From positions 1 through 64,000 of the forward strand of contig CAITND010000095.1 of the NCBI GenBank assembly GCA_903893625.1: DNA of 64,000 nucleotides, in the 5' to 3' direction. The notes under the pieces were generated by a model. That model made no database searches and was not told the origin of the DNA. It was given only the letters and a program-made list of their open reading frames with translations. Made by a program: the position numbers and the translations under genes. Source of the stretch: an uncultured Oscillatoriales cyanobacterium (GTDB lineage Bacteria; Cyanobacteriota; Cyanobacteriia; Cyanobacteriales; Microcoleaceae). This document shows positions 18,721-28,723 of the stretch, piece by piece; the stretch's first letter is position 1; every line of letters begins with the position of its first letter.

Positions 18721-19569
18721 ATGTTAAAACGCTTTTCAATTAACCGATCTTTCCGTCATCGTTGGTTGTATCCTTTGATTTCAATAACCGTTACTCTGAG
18801 TATTTTATTGAGTTCAACGGTTGCCACTTTAGCAATTCCTTTACCGGAGTTAATTTTTCGCGGAATTCAAGTTATCCAATTATCGAATTTATCGGCACGC
18901 CAAGAAGTGGCAATTGGAGAGCAAATTAATCAAGAATTACTCACCAAGCAAGTTAAATTATTTCGCAACCCAGAAGCTCAAAACTATATTAATCAAATTG
19001 GTCAACGTTTAGCCCAAGCCAGCGATCGCCCCAATATTCCCTATACTTTTCAAGTGATTGATGATCATAATGTTAATGCCTTTGCCACAATGGGGGGGTT
19101 TGTTTATGTCAATACTGGGTTAATTGCCGCCGCCGATAATGAAGCGGAATTAGCCAGTGTCATGGCCCATGAAATCGGACATATTGCGGGGCGTCATGCG
19201 ATTAAACAAATGCGTCAATCTGCCGTTGCTGCGGGGGTAGCGACAGCCGCTGGAGTGGATCGAAATAAATTAGTTCAAATTGGGGTAGAACTCGCCTTAA
19301 ACCGTCCTAAAAGCCGTGAAGCCGAATATGAAGCCGATCGCATGGGTTTAGCGACCCTAGCCCGTGCAGGTTATGCACCACGAGGCGCCGTTGATTTTAT
19401 GACCAAACTATTACAAAGTGGTTCTCCTCCAACAATTATCAGCACTCATCCGGCTACCCGCGATCGCATTTCTGCCATGCAACAAATGTTAGATCCAAGT
19501 TTAGTTAATTCTGGTGATGGATTAGATAGCAATTCCTATCGCACCACTGTTCAACGAATTTTATCTTAA
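18721..19569 (+). CDS. M48-family zinc metalloprotease (periplasmic)
   Basis: 282 residues. N-terminal signal or anchor segment (about 16-38). Catalytic HEIGH at 150-154 and the downstream third ligand in REAEYEADRMG (about E204), preceded by NAFATMGGFVYVNTGL typical of BepA/LoiP/YfgC-like M48B peptidases. Role: probable turnover or folding control of envelope proteins. No TPR domain follows, so it is the short LoiP-like form. A HIP1 site is at about 19023 and a rho-independent terminator follows the stop. Confidence 0.9.
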   Translation: MLKRFSINRSFRHRWLYPLISITVTLSILLSSTVATLAIPLPELIFRGIQVIQLSNLSARQEVAIGEQINQELLTKQVKLFRNPEAQNYINQIGQRLAQASDRPNIPYTFQVIDDHNVNAFATMGGFVYVNTGLIAAADNEAELASVMAHEIGHIAGRHAIKQMRQSAVAAGVATAAGVDRNKLVQIGVELALNRPKSREAEYEADRMGLATLARAGYAPRGAVDFMTKLLQSGSPPTIISTHPATRDRISAMQQMLDPSLVNSGDGLDSNSYRTTVQRILS

Positions 19570-19595
19570 TTTCATCGAATTAATCGAACCATTAG

Positions 19596-19625
19596 CGCCT
19601 TGAATGTAAAGTTCAGGGCGTTTTT
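19596..19625 (+). terminator. Rho-independent terminator after the M48 protease gene
   Basis: Arms CGCCTTGAA and TTCAGGGCG (9 pairs, one G-U) around a 7-nt loop, directly followed by TTTTT. Lies 27 bp after the stop codon. Confidence 0.8.
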
Positions 19626-19899
19626 GATTAATATTGATAGACAAAATTCAATCAATATGGTATGCTAACCTTACAACAAGGCTCTGTGATTCAATCATGT
19701 TCAAGCCATGACGGTGTTGAACAATGGAGCAAGACACATTCTGAACATTGTGCTAAAGTCATGCAGATGGCTAAATTGAGTGGTTTGCCAATTTTGAGTA
19801 ATCACAGCCTGAATTAGCCATCCTAAAATTTAATGAGTGCGAGGATTAACAAACATTAATCCCTCTTAACTTTTGTGTTCTCCAAATTTGAGGCTGACT
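19626..19899. other. Intergenic region with doubtful 51-codon ORF
   Basis: An ATG at 19662 opens a 51-residue frame to TAG 19817 containing VEQWSKTHSEHCAKVMQMAK. It has no ribosome binding site and no family I recognise; it may be a gene relic. Nothing else is visible before the antiporter start. Confidence 0.3.
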
Positions 19900-22041
19900 A
19901 TGCACCCTGCGATTTTAGTTCTCCTGCAAGTCTTAATAGTGATTGGATTATCCCGATTAATGGGGTTAGTCTGTCGTGGCATTAAACAACCCTTAGTGAT
20001 TGGAGAAATTATTGCCGGAATCATGTTAGGGCCATCGTTATTAGGGTTAATTGCTCCTAATGTGATGACCGCTTTATTTCCGCCTGAAACGCTGTCCTAC
20101 TTAAATGTTTTATCACAAATTGGACTAATTTTCTTCATGTTTTTAATTGGGTTGGAACTGAACCCTAAATATTTGAGTGGGCAACTAGAAAAGGCGATTT
20201 TAATCTCTCATGTTAGTATTATTGTTCCCTTTGCATTAGGGATTTCGACCGCGTTAATTCTTTATCCAATTGTTTCTAATAATAGTGTTTCATTCACAGC
20301 CTTTGCCTTATTTTTAGGTTCGGCTTTATCGATTACAGCGTTTCCCGTTTTAGCAAGAATTATTACAGAAAATAATTTACAAGGAACTCGTTTAGGAACC
20401 TTAGCGTTAACTTGTGCCGCCGTTGATGATGTCACCGCCTGGTGTTTATTAGCATTAGCGATCGCAGTCACAAGAACTAACAGTATATCTGGGGCATTTC
20501 CCACCATTATTGCATCAATTCTCTATATTATTTTAATGGCAACCGCAGGGCGGTGGTTATTACAAAAACTCTCCATCCATTATCAACGGACAGGGCGACT
20601 CACCCAATGGGTTTTAGCTTGGATTTATATGGGGGTAGTAGCTTCTGCCTTAATTACAGAATTGATTGGAATTCACCTGATTTTTGGAGCCTTTTTAGTC
20701 GGTGCGGTGATGCCGAAAGATCCAGGTTTAGTTCGAGAGATAGCCGAAAAAACCGAAGATTTTGTCTTAATTTTCCTATTGCCAATTTTCTTCGCTTACA
20801 GTGGATTACGCACAGAAATTGGCTTACTTAATCGTCCTGAATTATGGTTATTATGCGGGTTAGTGATTGCGGTTGCAATTATTGGCAAATATGTCGGAAC
20901 TTATGTCGCCGCGCGAGTTAGTGGAATTGAAAAACGCGAAGCCTCCGCGTTAGGTTGGTTAATGAATACGAGGGGATTAACCGAACTCATTGTTCTGAAT
21001 ATTGGCTTAAGTTTTGGGGTGATTTCACCGTTACTATTTACCCTGTTAGTAATAATGGCATTAGTCACAACCTTTATGACTTCGCCATTATTAGAAATAA
21101 CCTATCCCAAAGAGTTAATTAAACTCGATGTGATTGAACCAGAACTTCAAACAACAGATGCTCAACCCCTTACCCCTACTTATCGAGTTTTAGTTCCTGT
21201 TGCGAATCCCAATACGCAAAAAGAATTAGTACAATTAGCTTTAGCGATCGCCGGAAAACCCCCGGCGGTGGTTCATCCCTTAAGTTTAATCGAACTAGAC
21301 GAAGATTATCTATTTCAAAGTACGCCAGATGAAGCTAATCGCTTAATGGCTGAACAACAACAACGTTTAGAAGAATTAATTCAAAGTTTAGAACCTCCTG
21401 AACTCAGACAAAGGGTTTATCCGATTATCCGCATAGCCCAGGATGTGGCGAAAGAAACCGGAGAAATTGCCCTAGCAGATCAAGCTAATTTAATATTAGT
21501 GGGTTGGCATCGTCCCGCCTTCAGTGATAATCGTTTAGGCGGAAGAGTTGGTAAAATTTTGAATACCTCTCCCACAGATGTCGCCGTATTTGTCAATAAA
21601 GAACAGCAACAAATTCAGTCTTTATTAGTGGCCTATTCTTCTAATATTCACGATGATTTAGGGTTGACTTTAGCCTTAAGAATGATGTTCAATGACCCCA
21701 ATTGTTACTTAAAAATTCTAGTGACATCCAATGAACCAGAGGAAGAATTAAGCTATGAATTACGGAACATGATTGATGTATTACCTGCCCGAATTAAATC
21801 CCGTTTACAACTGATTCGACTGCAAGATACTAATCCCATTCAAGCGGTAATTGAAGCTTCAAAAACCGTAGATTTAACCATTGCCGGTACCAGTCGCACC
21901 TGGGGAATTGAACGACAAACTTTAGGAAGGTATACCGATCAACTGGCTCAAGATTGTCATTCATCTTTACTGATTACTCGGAGTTATTCTCAAGTTACCT
22001 CCCACCTCGAATCATTATTACAACAACCAATTAATTCCTAA
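19900..22041 (+). CDS. CPA2-family cation:proton antiporter with C-terminal USP-like region
   Basis: 713 residues from ATG 19900 (MHPAILVLLQ); the TTG at 19873 adds a non-conserved extension. About 12 membrane helices over residues 1-395, including GEIIAGIMLGPSLLG, FLIGLELNPKYL and CAAVDDVTAWCLLA (the DD-type ion site), and a conserved RGLTELIVLNIGLS segment. The remainder (about 420-713) looks like paired universal-stress-protein folds with NLILVGWHRP and LTIAGTSRTWG. Exchanges monovalent cations for protons across plasma or thylakoid membrane; Na+ versus K+ cannot be decided. The next gene is 26 bp downstream. Confidence 0.85.
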   Translation: MHPAILVLLQVLIVIGLSRLMGLVCRGIKQPLVIGEIIAGIMLGPSLLGLIAPNVMTALFPPETLSYLNVLSQIGLIFFMFLIGLELNPKYLSGQLEKAILISHVSIIVPFALGISTALILYPIVSNNSVSFTAFALFLGSALSITAFPVLARIITENNLQGTRLGTLALTCAAVDDVTAWCLLALAIAVTRTNSISGAFPTIIASILYIILMATAGRWLLQKLSIHYQRTGRLTQWVLAWIYMGVVASALITELIGIHLIFGAFLVGAVMPKDPGLVREIAEKTEDFVLIFLLPIFFAYSGLRTEIGLLNRPELWLLCGLVIAVAIIGKYVGTYVAARVSGIEKREASALGWLMNTRGLTELIVLNIGLSFGVISPLLFTLLVIMALVTTFMTSPLLEITYPKELIKLDVIEPELQTTDAQPLTPTYRVLVPVANPNTQKELVQLALAIAGKPPAVVHPLSLIELDEDYLFQSTPDEANRLMAEQQQRLEELIQSLEPPELRQRVYPIIRIAQDVAKETGEIALADQANLILVGWHRPAFSDNRLGGRVGKILNTSPTDVAVFVNKEQQQIQSLLVAYSSNIHDDLGLTLALRMMFNDPNCYLKILVTSNEPEEELSYELRNMIDVLPARIKSRLQLIRLQDTNPIQAVIEASKTVDLTIAGTSRTWGIERQTLGRYTDQLAQDCHSSLLITRSYSQVTSHLESLLQQPINS

Positions 22042-22067
22042 CCTCGTCATCCAATTATTATCGAACT

Positions 22068-22559
22068 ATGCACAACCATTTTAATTTAAAATCCTTAGCT
22101 TTTTATGGAACCATGATTGGTTCAGTATTGCTTCTCTTTAAAGGCGTTACAGCCTATGGAGAAAGCCAATTAAAAGCACCTGTCACTATTGGAGGTGATT
22201 ATTCTCTAAAGTTTGACACCCCTCCCAACTGTTTAAAAGACAAAGATTTAACTTTAAAAATTGAACAATCAGGAATTTATATTTTTGCTCATTTAGCACA
22301 AGAAAAAACCGAACATAATCTGGATAAAATCGCATTACATGGCAAGTTTAAGGGGCAAGAAATGATACTATCAGGAAATTCAAATCCGTTATTATTCTGT
22401 TCATCAGATCTCTCCCAAAATCCTAATCAATTAACACTCACAGGAGAATTTAAAGAAAAAATATTCATGGGTAAAATACAGGATCAAACCTTATCGAAGT
22501 CGATCAATTTCACCGCAAAAATAAACTCTGTTTCTCCAGCAGAAAAACCAACTCATTAA
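22068..22559 (+). CDS. Hypothetical exported or membrane-anchored protein
   Basis: 163 residues with a hydrophobic N-terminal segment (about 11-30: FYGTMIGSVLLLFKGVTAYG), then a predicted beta-rich soluble domain with two Cys (PPNCLKD, LLFCSSD) that could form a disulfide outside the cytoplasm. No known domain recognised. Its position 26 bp after the antiporter suggests a shared transcript and possibly an accessory role. Confidence 0.6.
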   Translation: MHNHFNLKSLAFYGTMIGSVLLLFKGVTAYGESQLKAPVTIGGDYSLKFDTPPNCLKDKDLTLKIEQSGIYIFAHLAQEKTEHNLDKIALHGKFKGQEMILSGNSNPLLFCSSDLSQNPNQLTLTGEFKEKIFMGKIQDQTLSKSINFTAKINSVSPAEKPTH

Positions 22560-22631
22560 TCACTAAAAATTATTGTTATTTTGGGAAATATGTGATACCA
22601 TTAAAACAATTAATTAATTTTTATATCTCTC

Positions 22632-22753
22632 TAGCAATCCTAAAGAGGTTGTCATATTTTATTGTCTGGGTTTGGTCTCCAAACCCTCTTTCTGCCTGGG
22701 TTTGGAGACTAAACCCCTACAGGATTTTTTCACAAATCCTACACGGATTGCTA
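22632..22753. repeat. MITE-like unit with TAGCAATCC ends and two GGTTTGG palindromes
   Basis: Bounded by TAGCAATCC (22632-22640) and inverted GGATTGCTA (22745-22753). Inside are two similar palindromes: CTGGGTTTGG-TCTCC-AAACCC (22666-22687) and CCTGGGTTTGGAG-ACT-AAACCCCTAC (22695-22720); the second has a GTAG foot on the minus strand. The pair resembles a BIME. Confidence 0.45.
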
Positions 22754-22787
22754 TATTTGTTTTAAACCCCTATTATCAATAAAAACA

Positions 22788-24116
22788 ATGGATGCTTTAA
22801 TTGCTGGAATCATCTTTGTTGGGGTGATTATTTTAATCATGGGGGAATGGTTACACCTCACCATTGCAGCGTTTTTAGGCGCTCTCCTCCTGATTTTTTT
22901 CCACGTCATGACCTTAGCCGAAGCTGTTAGTTATATCAGTCGAAGTTATGCAACTTTAGCCTTGTTTTTTGGGGTGATGGTTTTAGTTCGTGCCTTTGAA
23001 CCGACTAAAGTTTTTGATTATTTAGCCGTTAAAATGATTTGGATGGCGAAGGGAGAAGGTAAACGGTTACTATTAGGAATTGTGGCGTTAACTACCCCCA
23101 TTTGTGCGATGTTACCCAACGCTACAACGGTGATGTTATTAGCGCCTTTAATTCCCCCCATTGCTCAGGATTTAGGGATTGATTTTGTGCCTTTATTAAT
23201 TTTAATGGTTTTCATCGCTAATAGTTCAGGATTATTAACTTTAGTGGGAGATCCCGCGACTTTTATTGTCGGAGATGCGATTAATATTAGTTTTGTGGAC
23301 TACCTACAACGCTTGAGTATTGGGGGAGCATTAGCCGTCATCAGTGTCGTAATTTTACTGCCAATTTTATTTCGTAAAACTTGGAATACCAAATTTGAAC
23401 ATTTAGAAGATTTACCTCATCCTAAAATTAATCATCCTCGGACTTTAGCGATGGGTGGGTTAATTATGGTCTTTGTTTTAACCTTTTTTGTAATTGGAGA
23501 AACCTTACCCGTTCCCATTTCTCCGGCGGCGGTGGCGTTATTAGGTGCAGCTTTAGCATTATTGTTAGCTCATCATAGTAAAATTGATACCGTTAATAAT
23601 ATTTTGCGAGATTTAGACTGGAGCACCTTAATTTTCTTCATGTCAATTTTTGTTTTAATTGGGGGATTAGAAAAAACCGGAATAATTAACAATTTATCGG
23701 GATTTCTAGCAATTATTTTAGGAAAAAATATCGCTCTAGGTTCAATTTTATTGTTATTAACAGTAGGGATTATTTCTAGTGTTGTGCCTAATATTCCCTT
23801 AGTGGTGGCGATGGTTCCTCTGTTAAAACAATATTTAGTTAATGTCGGATTTGTTGGTGCAGAAGTGCTTGACCCGGCTTTTAGTGGACAGTTTCCCCCG
23901 GAAGTATTACCGCTATTTTATGCTATGATGTTTGGAGCTACATTAGGCGGAAATGGGACGTTAGTGGGAGCTTCTTCTAATATTGTCGCCGCCGGAATTT
24001 CCGAACAACATGGACGGACAATTTCCTTTAAAACCTTTCTCCGCTATGGCATCCCGGTGATGGTTGTACAGTTATTCGTGGCGATGTTATATGTTATCTT
24101 TGCTTTCCTAATTTAA
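22788..24116 (+). CDS. SLC13/ArsB-NhaD-like ion transporter permease
   Basis: 442 residues with about 11 hydrophobic segments across the whole length. Seen: two family half-motifs, ALTTPICAMLPNATTVMLLAPL (about 100-122) and a re-entrant loop near residue 390 (GATLGGNGTLVGASSN), the inverted-repeat signature of ion transporter (IT) superfamily carriers. Could carry arsenite, Na+/H+ or organic anions; sequence alone does not decide. ATG 22788 is preceded by the repeat-rich spacer. Confidence 0.8.
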   Translation: MDALIAGIIFVGVIILIMGEWLHLTIAAFLGALLLIFFHVMTLAEAVSYISRSYATLALFFGVMVLVRAFEPTKVFDYLAVKMIWMAKGEGKRLLLGIVALTTPICAMLPNATTVMLLAPLIPPIAQDLGIDFVPLLILMVFIANSSGLLTLVGDPATFIVGDAINISFVDYLQRLSIGGALAVISVVILLPILFRKTWNTKFEHLEDLPHPKINHPRTLAMGGLIMVFVLTFFVIGETLPVPISPAAVALLGAALALLLAHHSKIDTVNNILRDLDWSTLIFFMSIFVLIGGLEKTGIINNLSGFLAIILGKNIALGSILLLLTVGIISSVVPNIPLVVAMVPLLKQYLVNVGFVGAEVLDPAFSGQFPPEVLPLFYAMMFGATLGGNGTLVGASSNIVAAGISEQHGRTISFKTFLRYGIPVMVVQLFVAMLYVIFAFLI

Positions 24117-24250
24117 ACCGAGGTCACAACCATAATTTCTTCTTTAATAATTGTCAATGCTATTGAACGGGAAAAAATAAACATTCGTAACTTTAACAAC
24201 TCAAAAACTAAAAACCCCTCCGCTCCAACAGCAAAGGGATTAATAGAATT

Positions 24251-24271
24251 GAGGGCTAAAGCCCTCACTAC
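24251..24271 (-). repeat. REP-like palindrome with GTAG foot
   Basis: Minus strand: GTAGTGA followed by GGGCTTTAGCCCTC. Same family as 4876-4897 and 52192-52256. Lies 9 bp past the pckA stop, where it could serve as terminator. Confidence 0.5.
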
Positions 24272-24279
24272 GGGTTAAC

Positions 24280-26007
24280 TTAATTAATATTAGGCTGTGC
24301 TTCCAGAACACTGTCAGGAGATCCCTCAAATTTCTTGAAGTTTTCCACAAATAACTGAGCTAATTGTTTCGCTTGTGTTTCATAATCTTGGGGATTTTTC
24401 CAGGTTTTCACCGGATCTAAAATTTCATTGGGAATTCCTGGAATTGTTTCGGGAACTAACACTTTGAAAATCGGATGGGGATGGAAGATTACATCGTCTA
24501 AGGTTCCATTCACCGCCGCCGACACCATGGCGCGAGTATAGGCGATGGGAACTCGTTGTCCGACGCCGTAGGCGCCACTCGACCAACCTGTATTAACTAA
24601 ATAGACGTGGGTTTCGGGGTGTTCTTCTAAACGTTTCCCTAATAATTTGGCATACACCGACGCCGCTAAGGGTAAGAAACATTTGCCAAATCCGGCCGAA
24701 AACGTCGCTTCTGGGTCTTTAATTCCCCGTTCTGTTCCGGCGACTTTGCTGGTATAACCGGACATGAAGTGATACATCGCCTGTTCTTTCGTCAGTTTGG
24801 CAATCGGAGGTAACACACCAAAGGCATCTGCTGTTAAGAAAATTATCGTCTTCGGATGGCGACCAATTCCCGGAATCACCGCATTAGGAATATAGTCTAC
24901 CGGATAGGCAACACGGGTATTTTCAGTTAAACTACCATCATCATAATCAGGAAAACGGGTGTCATGATCTAAAACCACATTTTCCATTAAGGCACCAAAG
25001 CGAATTGCATCCCAAATTTGCGGTTCTTGTTCCCGACGGAGTTTAATGGTTTTGGCATAACAACCCCCTTCAAAGTTAAACACTCCACGTTCTGACCAAC
25101 CATGTTCATCATCCCCAATTAAATAGCGTTGGGGGTCAGCCGAGAGGGTGGTTTTTCCGGTTCCTGATAAGCCAAAAAATAGGGCGGTGTGTCCTTCTGC
25201 ATCCATATTGGCGGCACAGTGCATCGGTAAAACATCCGCTTTGGTCATGAAGTAATTCATCAGGGAAAATACGGATTTTTTGATTTCTCCGGCATATTTA
25301 GATCCCCCAATAATTACCATTTTTTTAGATAAATTCAGAACGATAAAGGCTTCACTATTAATACCATCATCTTCAGGATCTGCGTGTAACCCTGGAACGG
25401 CAATTACGGTAAAATCAGCGTGATGGGTTTTGAGTTGTTCGATGGTGGGACGAATAAACAATTGTTGAGCAAATAAACTTTGAGAAGCTCGTTCTGTAAT
25501 CACTCGGACACCATATTGATATTGAGGATCAGCACCAACATAACCATCAAAAATATATAAATCCCGTCCTTGAACATAAGACCGCACTCGACGACGCAAC
25601 CGATCAAAATTAAATTCTGGGATGGGAACATTCATTTTGCTCCAGTGAATTTCATCTCGACTTTTGGGTTCATCCACAATATATTTATCATGGGGTGAAC
25701 GTCCGGTATATTTTCCGGTTTTCACACACAGAGCTCCGTTAGCTGCGAGAATTCCTTCTGCACGAGCAATAGAATGTTCAACTAAAGTCGGAATGGATAA
25801 GTTGCGATAAATCCGACCGAGATTTGTTAGTCCTAATTCTTCTAATCCATAATAGGGTAATTCTAATAACATCGGTTGTTCTGCGTATTTTGGGGGCGGA
25901 TTATTGGTGGGAAAAACACCTTGCTGATCAGCTAATCGACTATTAATTAAAGTTGAGGCAGACACATCTTGATAGATATTGCGATTAATGGCATCAGTGG
26001 TTTCCAT
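24280..26007 (-). CDS. pckA: Phosphoenolpyruvate carboxykinase (ATP)
   Basis: 575 residues, somewhat longer than the usual 530-545 because of an extended N-terminus. Converts oxaloacetate and ATP to PEP, CO2 and ADP in the cytosol. Seen: GRSPHDKYIV (about 102-111), substrate loop, kinase-1 Walker A GLSGTGKT (279-286), kinase-2 LIGDDEHGW (296-304), then NFEGGCYAK, and further on MSGYTSKVAGTE. All expected catalytic motifs are intact. Divergent to icd across 592 bp, linking C4 decarboxylation and the 2-oxoglutarate branch in one locus. Confidence 0.96.
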   Translation of the reverse strand: METTDAINRNIYQDVSASTLINSRLADQQGVFPTNNPPPKYAEQPMLLELPYYGLEELGLTNLGRIYRNLSIPTLVEHSIARAEGILAANGALCVKTGKYTGRSPHDKYIVDEPKSRDEIHWSKMNVPIPEFNFDRLRRRVRSYVQGRDLYIFDGYVGADPQYQYGVRVITERASQSLFAQQLFIRPTIEQLKTHHADFTVIAVPGLHADPEDDGINSEAFIVLNLSKKMVIIGGSKYAGEIKKSVFSLMNYFMTKADVLPMHCAANMDAEGHTALFFGLSGTGKTTLSADPQRYLIGDDEHGWSERGVFNFEGGCYAKTIKLRREQEPQIWDAIRFGALMENVVLDHDTRFPDYDDGSLTENTRVAYPVDYIPNAVIPGIGRHPKTIIFLTADAFGVLPPIAKLTKEQAMYHFMSGYTSKVAGTERGIKDPEATFSAGFGKCFLPLAASVYAKLLGKRLEEHPETHVYLVNTGWSSGAYGVGQRVPIAYTRAMVSAAVNGTLDDVIFHPHPIFKVLVPETIPGIPNEILDPVKTWKNPQDYETQAKQLAQLFVENFKKFEGSPDSVLEAQPNIN

Positions 26008-26599
26008 AGTTTTAGTCTCCAGTGAATAAGCAGTAGATGTGAAATTTTCTGAGATTGACGTTAATGAAAAAGGGTAAAAAATTGAGGAAATCTTGAATTG
26101 ACAAACTCGGTTTGAGTGGAGTTACTATTCTCCAACGTATTAATCTCATGTCCGGGTTTAAATTGCTAGTCTAACCATTGAAATACAGCAGAATGGATTG
26201 CTGTTATCTGAATATTCAGAAAGAAATAACGAGTTTGATATTTGATCTCTAGTTTAACCCTTTATCGATCTCTAATTCAGATCCGATTGAAAGTTAATTG
26301 ATTTATATGAACTTTCGCTACTAATCATCATACACAGTTTTAATTTTTTGAATATTAATTTTCTTTAAAGGTTGTTTGTATTTTCTTATCACTTGTTTAA
26401 GAAATGATGCTAACGTGCAGCTTTTGCATCAAAATTTTATATTTGCCCAAAAATGTCACGATTTCTTGATATATAGAGGCAAAAAATAACCCGCTCCTCT
26501 TGATTTTACCAAAAAAACTAAAATTTTTCAGGAAACGGTGAGGATGAATGTAAACAATCATGACAGAATAGGGAGCATTGTTATCCGCATCTTAGGAAT
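26008..26599. other. 592-bp divergent intergenic region between pckA and icd
   Basis: AT-rich, with no ORF of substance and no strong palindrome. It must hold both promoters. I looked for the NtcA consensus GTA-N8-TAC expected from cyanobacterial icd regulation; the nearest match is GTAAACAATCATGA near 26549, which fails at the second half-site. Confidence 0.5.
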
Positions 26600-28024
26600 A
26601 TGTACGAGAAAATTACTCCACCCACCACAGGCGAGAAAGTTACCTTCAAAAACGGCGAACCCATTGTCCCTAACAATCCGATTATTCCCTTCATTCGAGG
26701 GGATGGAACTGGGATTGACCTCTGGCCCGCCACTGAGAAAGTTCTCGATGCGGCCATTGCTAAAGCCTACGGAGGTCAGCGTCAAATTAGTTGGTTTAAA
26801 GTCTACGCTGGGGATGAAGCCTGCGAACTATACGGTACTTATCAATATTTACCCGAAGACACCACCACAGCCATCAGGGAATATGGGGTTGCGATTAAAG
26901 GGCCGTTAACGACTCCCATCGGGGGCGGAATTCGGTCTCTGAACGTGGCATTACGACAAATTCATGATCTTTATGCCTGTGTTCGTCCCTGTAAATATTA
27001 CACCGGAACCCCTTCTCCCCACAAAACTCCTGAAAAATTAGACGTGATTATCTATCGGGAAAATACCGAAGATATTTATTTAGGAATTGAATGGCGTCAG
27101 GGAACAGAAATCGCTGAAAAATTAATTCATTTTCTGAATACTGAGTTAATTCCGGCGACTCCTGAACATGGTAAAAAACAGATTCGCCTCGATTCTGGAA
27201 TTGGGATTAAACCGATTAGTAAAACGGGTTCTCAACGGTTAGTTCGTCGTGCCATTTTTCAGGCTTTACGTCTCCCTAAAAATAAACAAATGGTGACGTT
27301 AGTGCATAAAGGCAATATTATGAAATACACCGAAGGTGCTTTCCGAGATTGGGGTTATGAACTGACAACAACGGAATTTCGCAATGAATGTGTGACCGAA
27401 CGGGAATCTTGGATTTTAGGGAATAAAGAAAAAAATCCCAATCTATCTTTAGAAGATAATGCCAAAATGATTGAACCGGGTTATGATTCCCTAACCCCTG
27501 AGAAAAAAGCCGAAATTTGTCAAGAAGTGGAAGGGGTTCTCAACGCAATTTGGGAAACTCACGGTGAGGGCAAATGGAAAGAAAAAATTATGGTCAATGA
27601 CCGAATTGCTGATAGTATTTTCCAACAAATTCAAACCCGTCCCGATGAATATTCTATCCTGGCTACCATGAATTTAAACGGGGATTATTTATCCGATGCT
27701 GCTGCGGCGATGGTCGGAGGTTTAGGCATGGGGCCAGGAGCAAATATTGGCGATGAATGTGCTATTTTTGAAGCGACTCACGGCACTGCACCGAAACACG
27801 CTGGATTAGATCGCGTTAACCCTGGTTCTCTGATTTTATCGGGGGTGATGATGTTAGAATATATGGGTTGGCAAGAGGCGGCGGATTTGATTAAAAAAGG
27901 GTTAAGTGGTGCGATCGCAAATCAAGAAGTCACTTATGATTTAGCCCGGTTAATGGAACCTCCCGTTGAACCCTTGAAATGTTCAGAATTTGCCGATGCT
28001 ATTATTAAGCATTTCGAGGATTAA
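26600..28024 (+). CDS. icd: NADP-dependent isocitrate dehydrogenase
   Basis: 474 residues, the cyanobacterial length (about 50 longer than E. coli Icd). Oxidatively decarboxylates isocitrate to 2-oxoglutarate, the carbon skeleton for ammonium assimilation. Seen: [18 protein letters not shown] (about 27-44), isocitrate-binding [13 protein letters not shown] (Ser of the RSxNxxLR site), [14 protein letters not shown], and the nucleotide loop [20 protein letters not shown] with cofactor-determining residues C-terminal to it. Cytosolic. Confidence 0.97.
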   Translation: MYEKITPPTTGEKVTFKNGEPIVPNNPIIPFIRGDGTGIDLWPATEKVLDAAIAKAYGGQRQISWFKVYAGDEACELYGTYQYLPEDTTTAIREYGVAIKGPLTTPIGGGIRSLNVALRQIHDLYACVRPCKYYTGTPSPHKTPEKLDVIIYRENTEDIYLGIEWRQGTEIAEKLIHFLNTELIPATPEHGKKQIRLDSGIGIKPISKTGSQRLVRRAIFQALRLPKNKQMVTLVHKGNIMKYTEGAFRDWGYELTTTEFRNECVTERESWILGNKEKNPNLSLEDNAKMIEPGYDSLTPEKKAEICQEVEGVLNAIWETHGEGKWKEKIMVNDRIADSIFQQIQTRPDEYSILATMNLNGDYLSDAAAAMVGGLGMGPGANIGDECAIFEATHGTAPKHAGLDRVNPGSLILSGVMMLEYMGWQEAADLIKKGLSGAIANQEVTYDLARLMEPPVEPLKCSEFADAIIKHFED

Positions 28025-28057
28025 TCAAGGATTAAATCCTTAAGGTACACAATGTTG

Positions 28058-28103
28058 ATGGGTGTTGTAAAACTGTTACGCACAGTGCTTTTACAACACC
28101 CAT
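28058..28103. terminator. Long hairpin between convergent icd and the nuclease operon
   Basis: Perfect 15-bp arms, ATGGGTGTTGTAAAA and TTTTACAACACCCAT, around a 16-nt loop that can itself pair CTGT/ACAG. No T-run on the plus side, so intrinsic termination may be weak; convergent placement still suggests a bidirectional transcription stop. It may also be a small repeat element. Confidence 0.5.
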
Positions 28104-28138
28104 TGATGGGTCAAAAAAGTATTACTTTATCAAGTAAT

Positions 28139-28723
28139 TTAGATCTCAGAAGTAATATATTCTCGGAGGCTAACTCGAAGTTGCTCTACAAGATCACCAA
28201 CTACAAATTCGATCTCCTTACAGGATATATTTCCACTTAATAAATCTTCTAATAAAATATGGCATAAATCCATATTATTATTATTGTGTCGTTGCAACTC
28301 AGATTCAGCATCTGGACACAGCCCACTTGCAGTAACAATCACACCCGCAAACATTCCTTCACGCCTTAAGTTTTCTACAAAAGCGTTAATTGTATCCCTT
28401 TTAAAGCAGTTTCGTTCAATCTTAATATTAAAACCTGCTTGAGCTTCAACCGACTCAAATTCGCTGTTGGCAATGCTGACGGGGAATTGTGAGCCATCAG
28501 GTTTCCGTTTCAACTTTTCTGTAATCACACGTTGTCTGATGAGAATTGGAATCCTTCCATCTATGCCTCCGTCAGCAGTACCACGCCGACGAGGTAATCC
28601 TGTAGCTTGTGGAGTTGGGTCGCCTCCTAAAGCACGAACAATTCGGTTTCCAATCTCCCTTTTTTCGGTTGGATTACGAGAAATTAAATTTTCAACTAGC
28701 TTTCTTTGTAGTTTTCCCATCAT
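28139..28723 (-). CDS. Mrr-like restriction endonuclease-fold protein
   Basis: 194 residues. Core resembles the Mrr_cat PD-(D/E)XK fold: basic N-terminal helix, TADGGIDGRIPI (about 49-60, motif Asp), strand with NIKIER (about 99-104, motif Lys), then FAGVIVTASGLCPDAESEL (about 125-143), which matches Mrr 'G-x-I-T-T-S-x-F-S-x-x-A'. The usual Q/E-x-K is N-I-K here, so activity is uncertain. It overlaps the upstream gene's end by about 30 bp, the third gene of a tight operon with a ParA-like ATPase. Probably cleaves DNA, but the target is unknown. Confidence 0.6.
   Translation of the reverse strand: MMGKLQRKLVENLISRNPTEKREIGNRIVRALGGDPTPQATGLPRRRGTADGGIDGRIPILIRQRVITEKLKRKPDGSQFPVSIANSEFESVEAQAGFNIKIERNCFKRDTINAFVENLRREGMFAGVIVTASGLCPDAESELQRHNNNNMDLCHILLEDLLSGNISCKEIEFVVGDLVEQLRVSLREYITSEI

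Noticed and set aside
19662-19817. 51-codon ORF between protease and antiporter genes
   Set aside because: No ribosome binding site and no recognisable family; listed only within the intergenic note.
26549-26562. NtcA-like site upstream of icd
   Set aside because: Second half-site is TGA, not TAC, so it fails the GTA-N8-TAC consensus.
28061-28240. Plus-strand ORF after icd
   Set aside because: Spans a hairpin and antisense of the nuclease gene end; no family.
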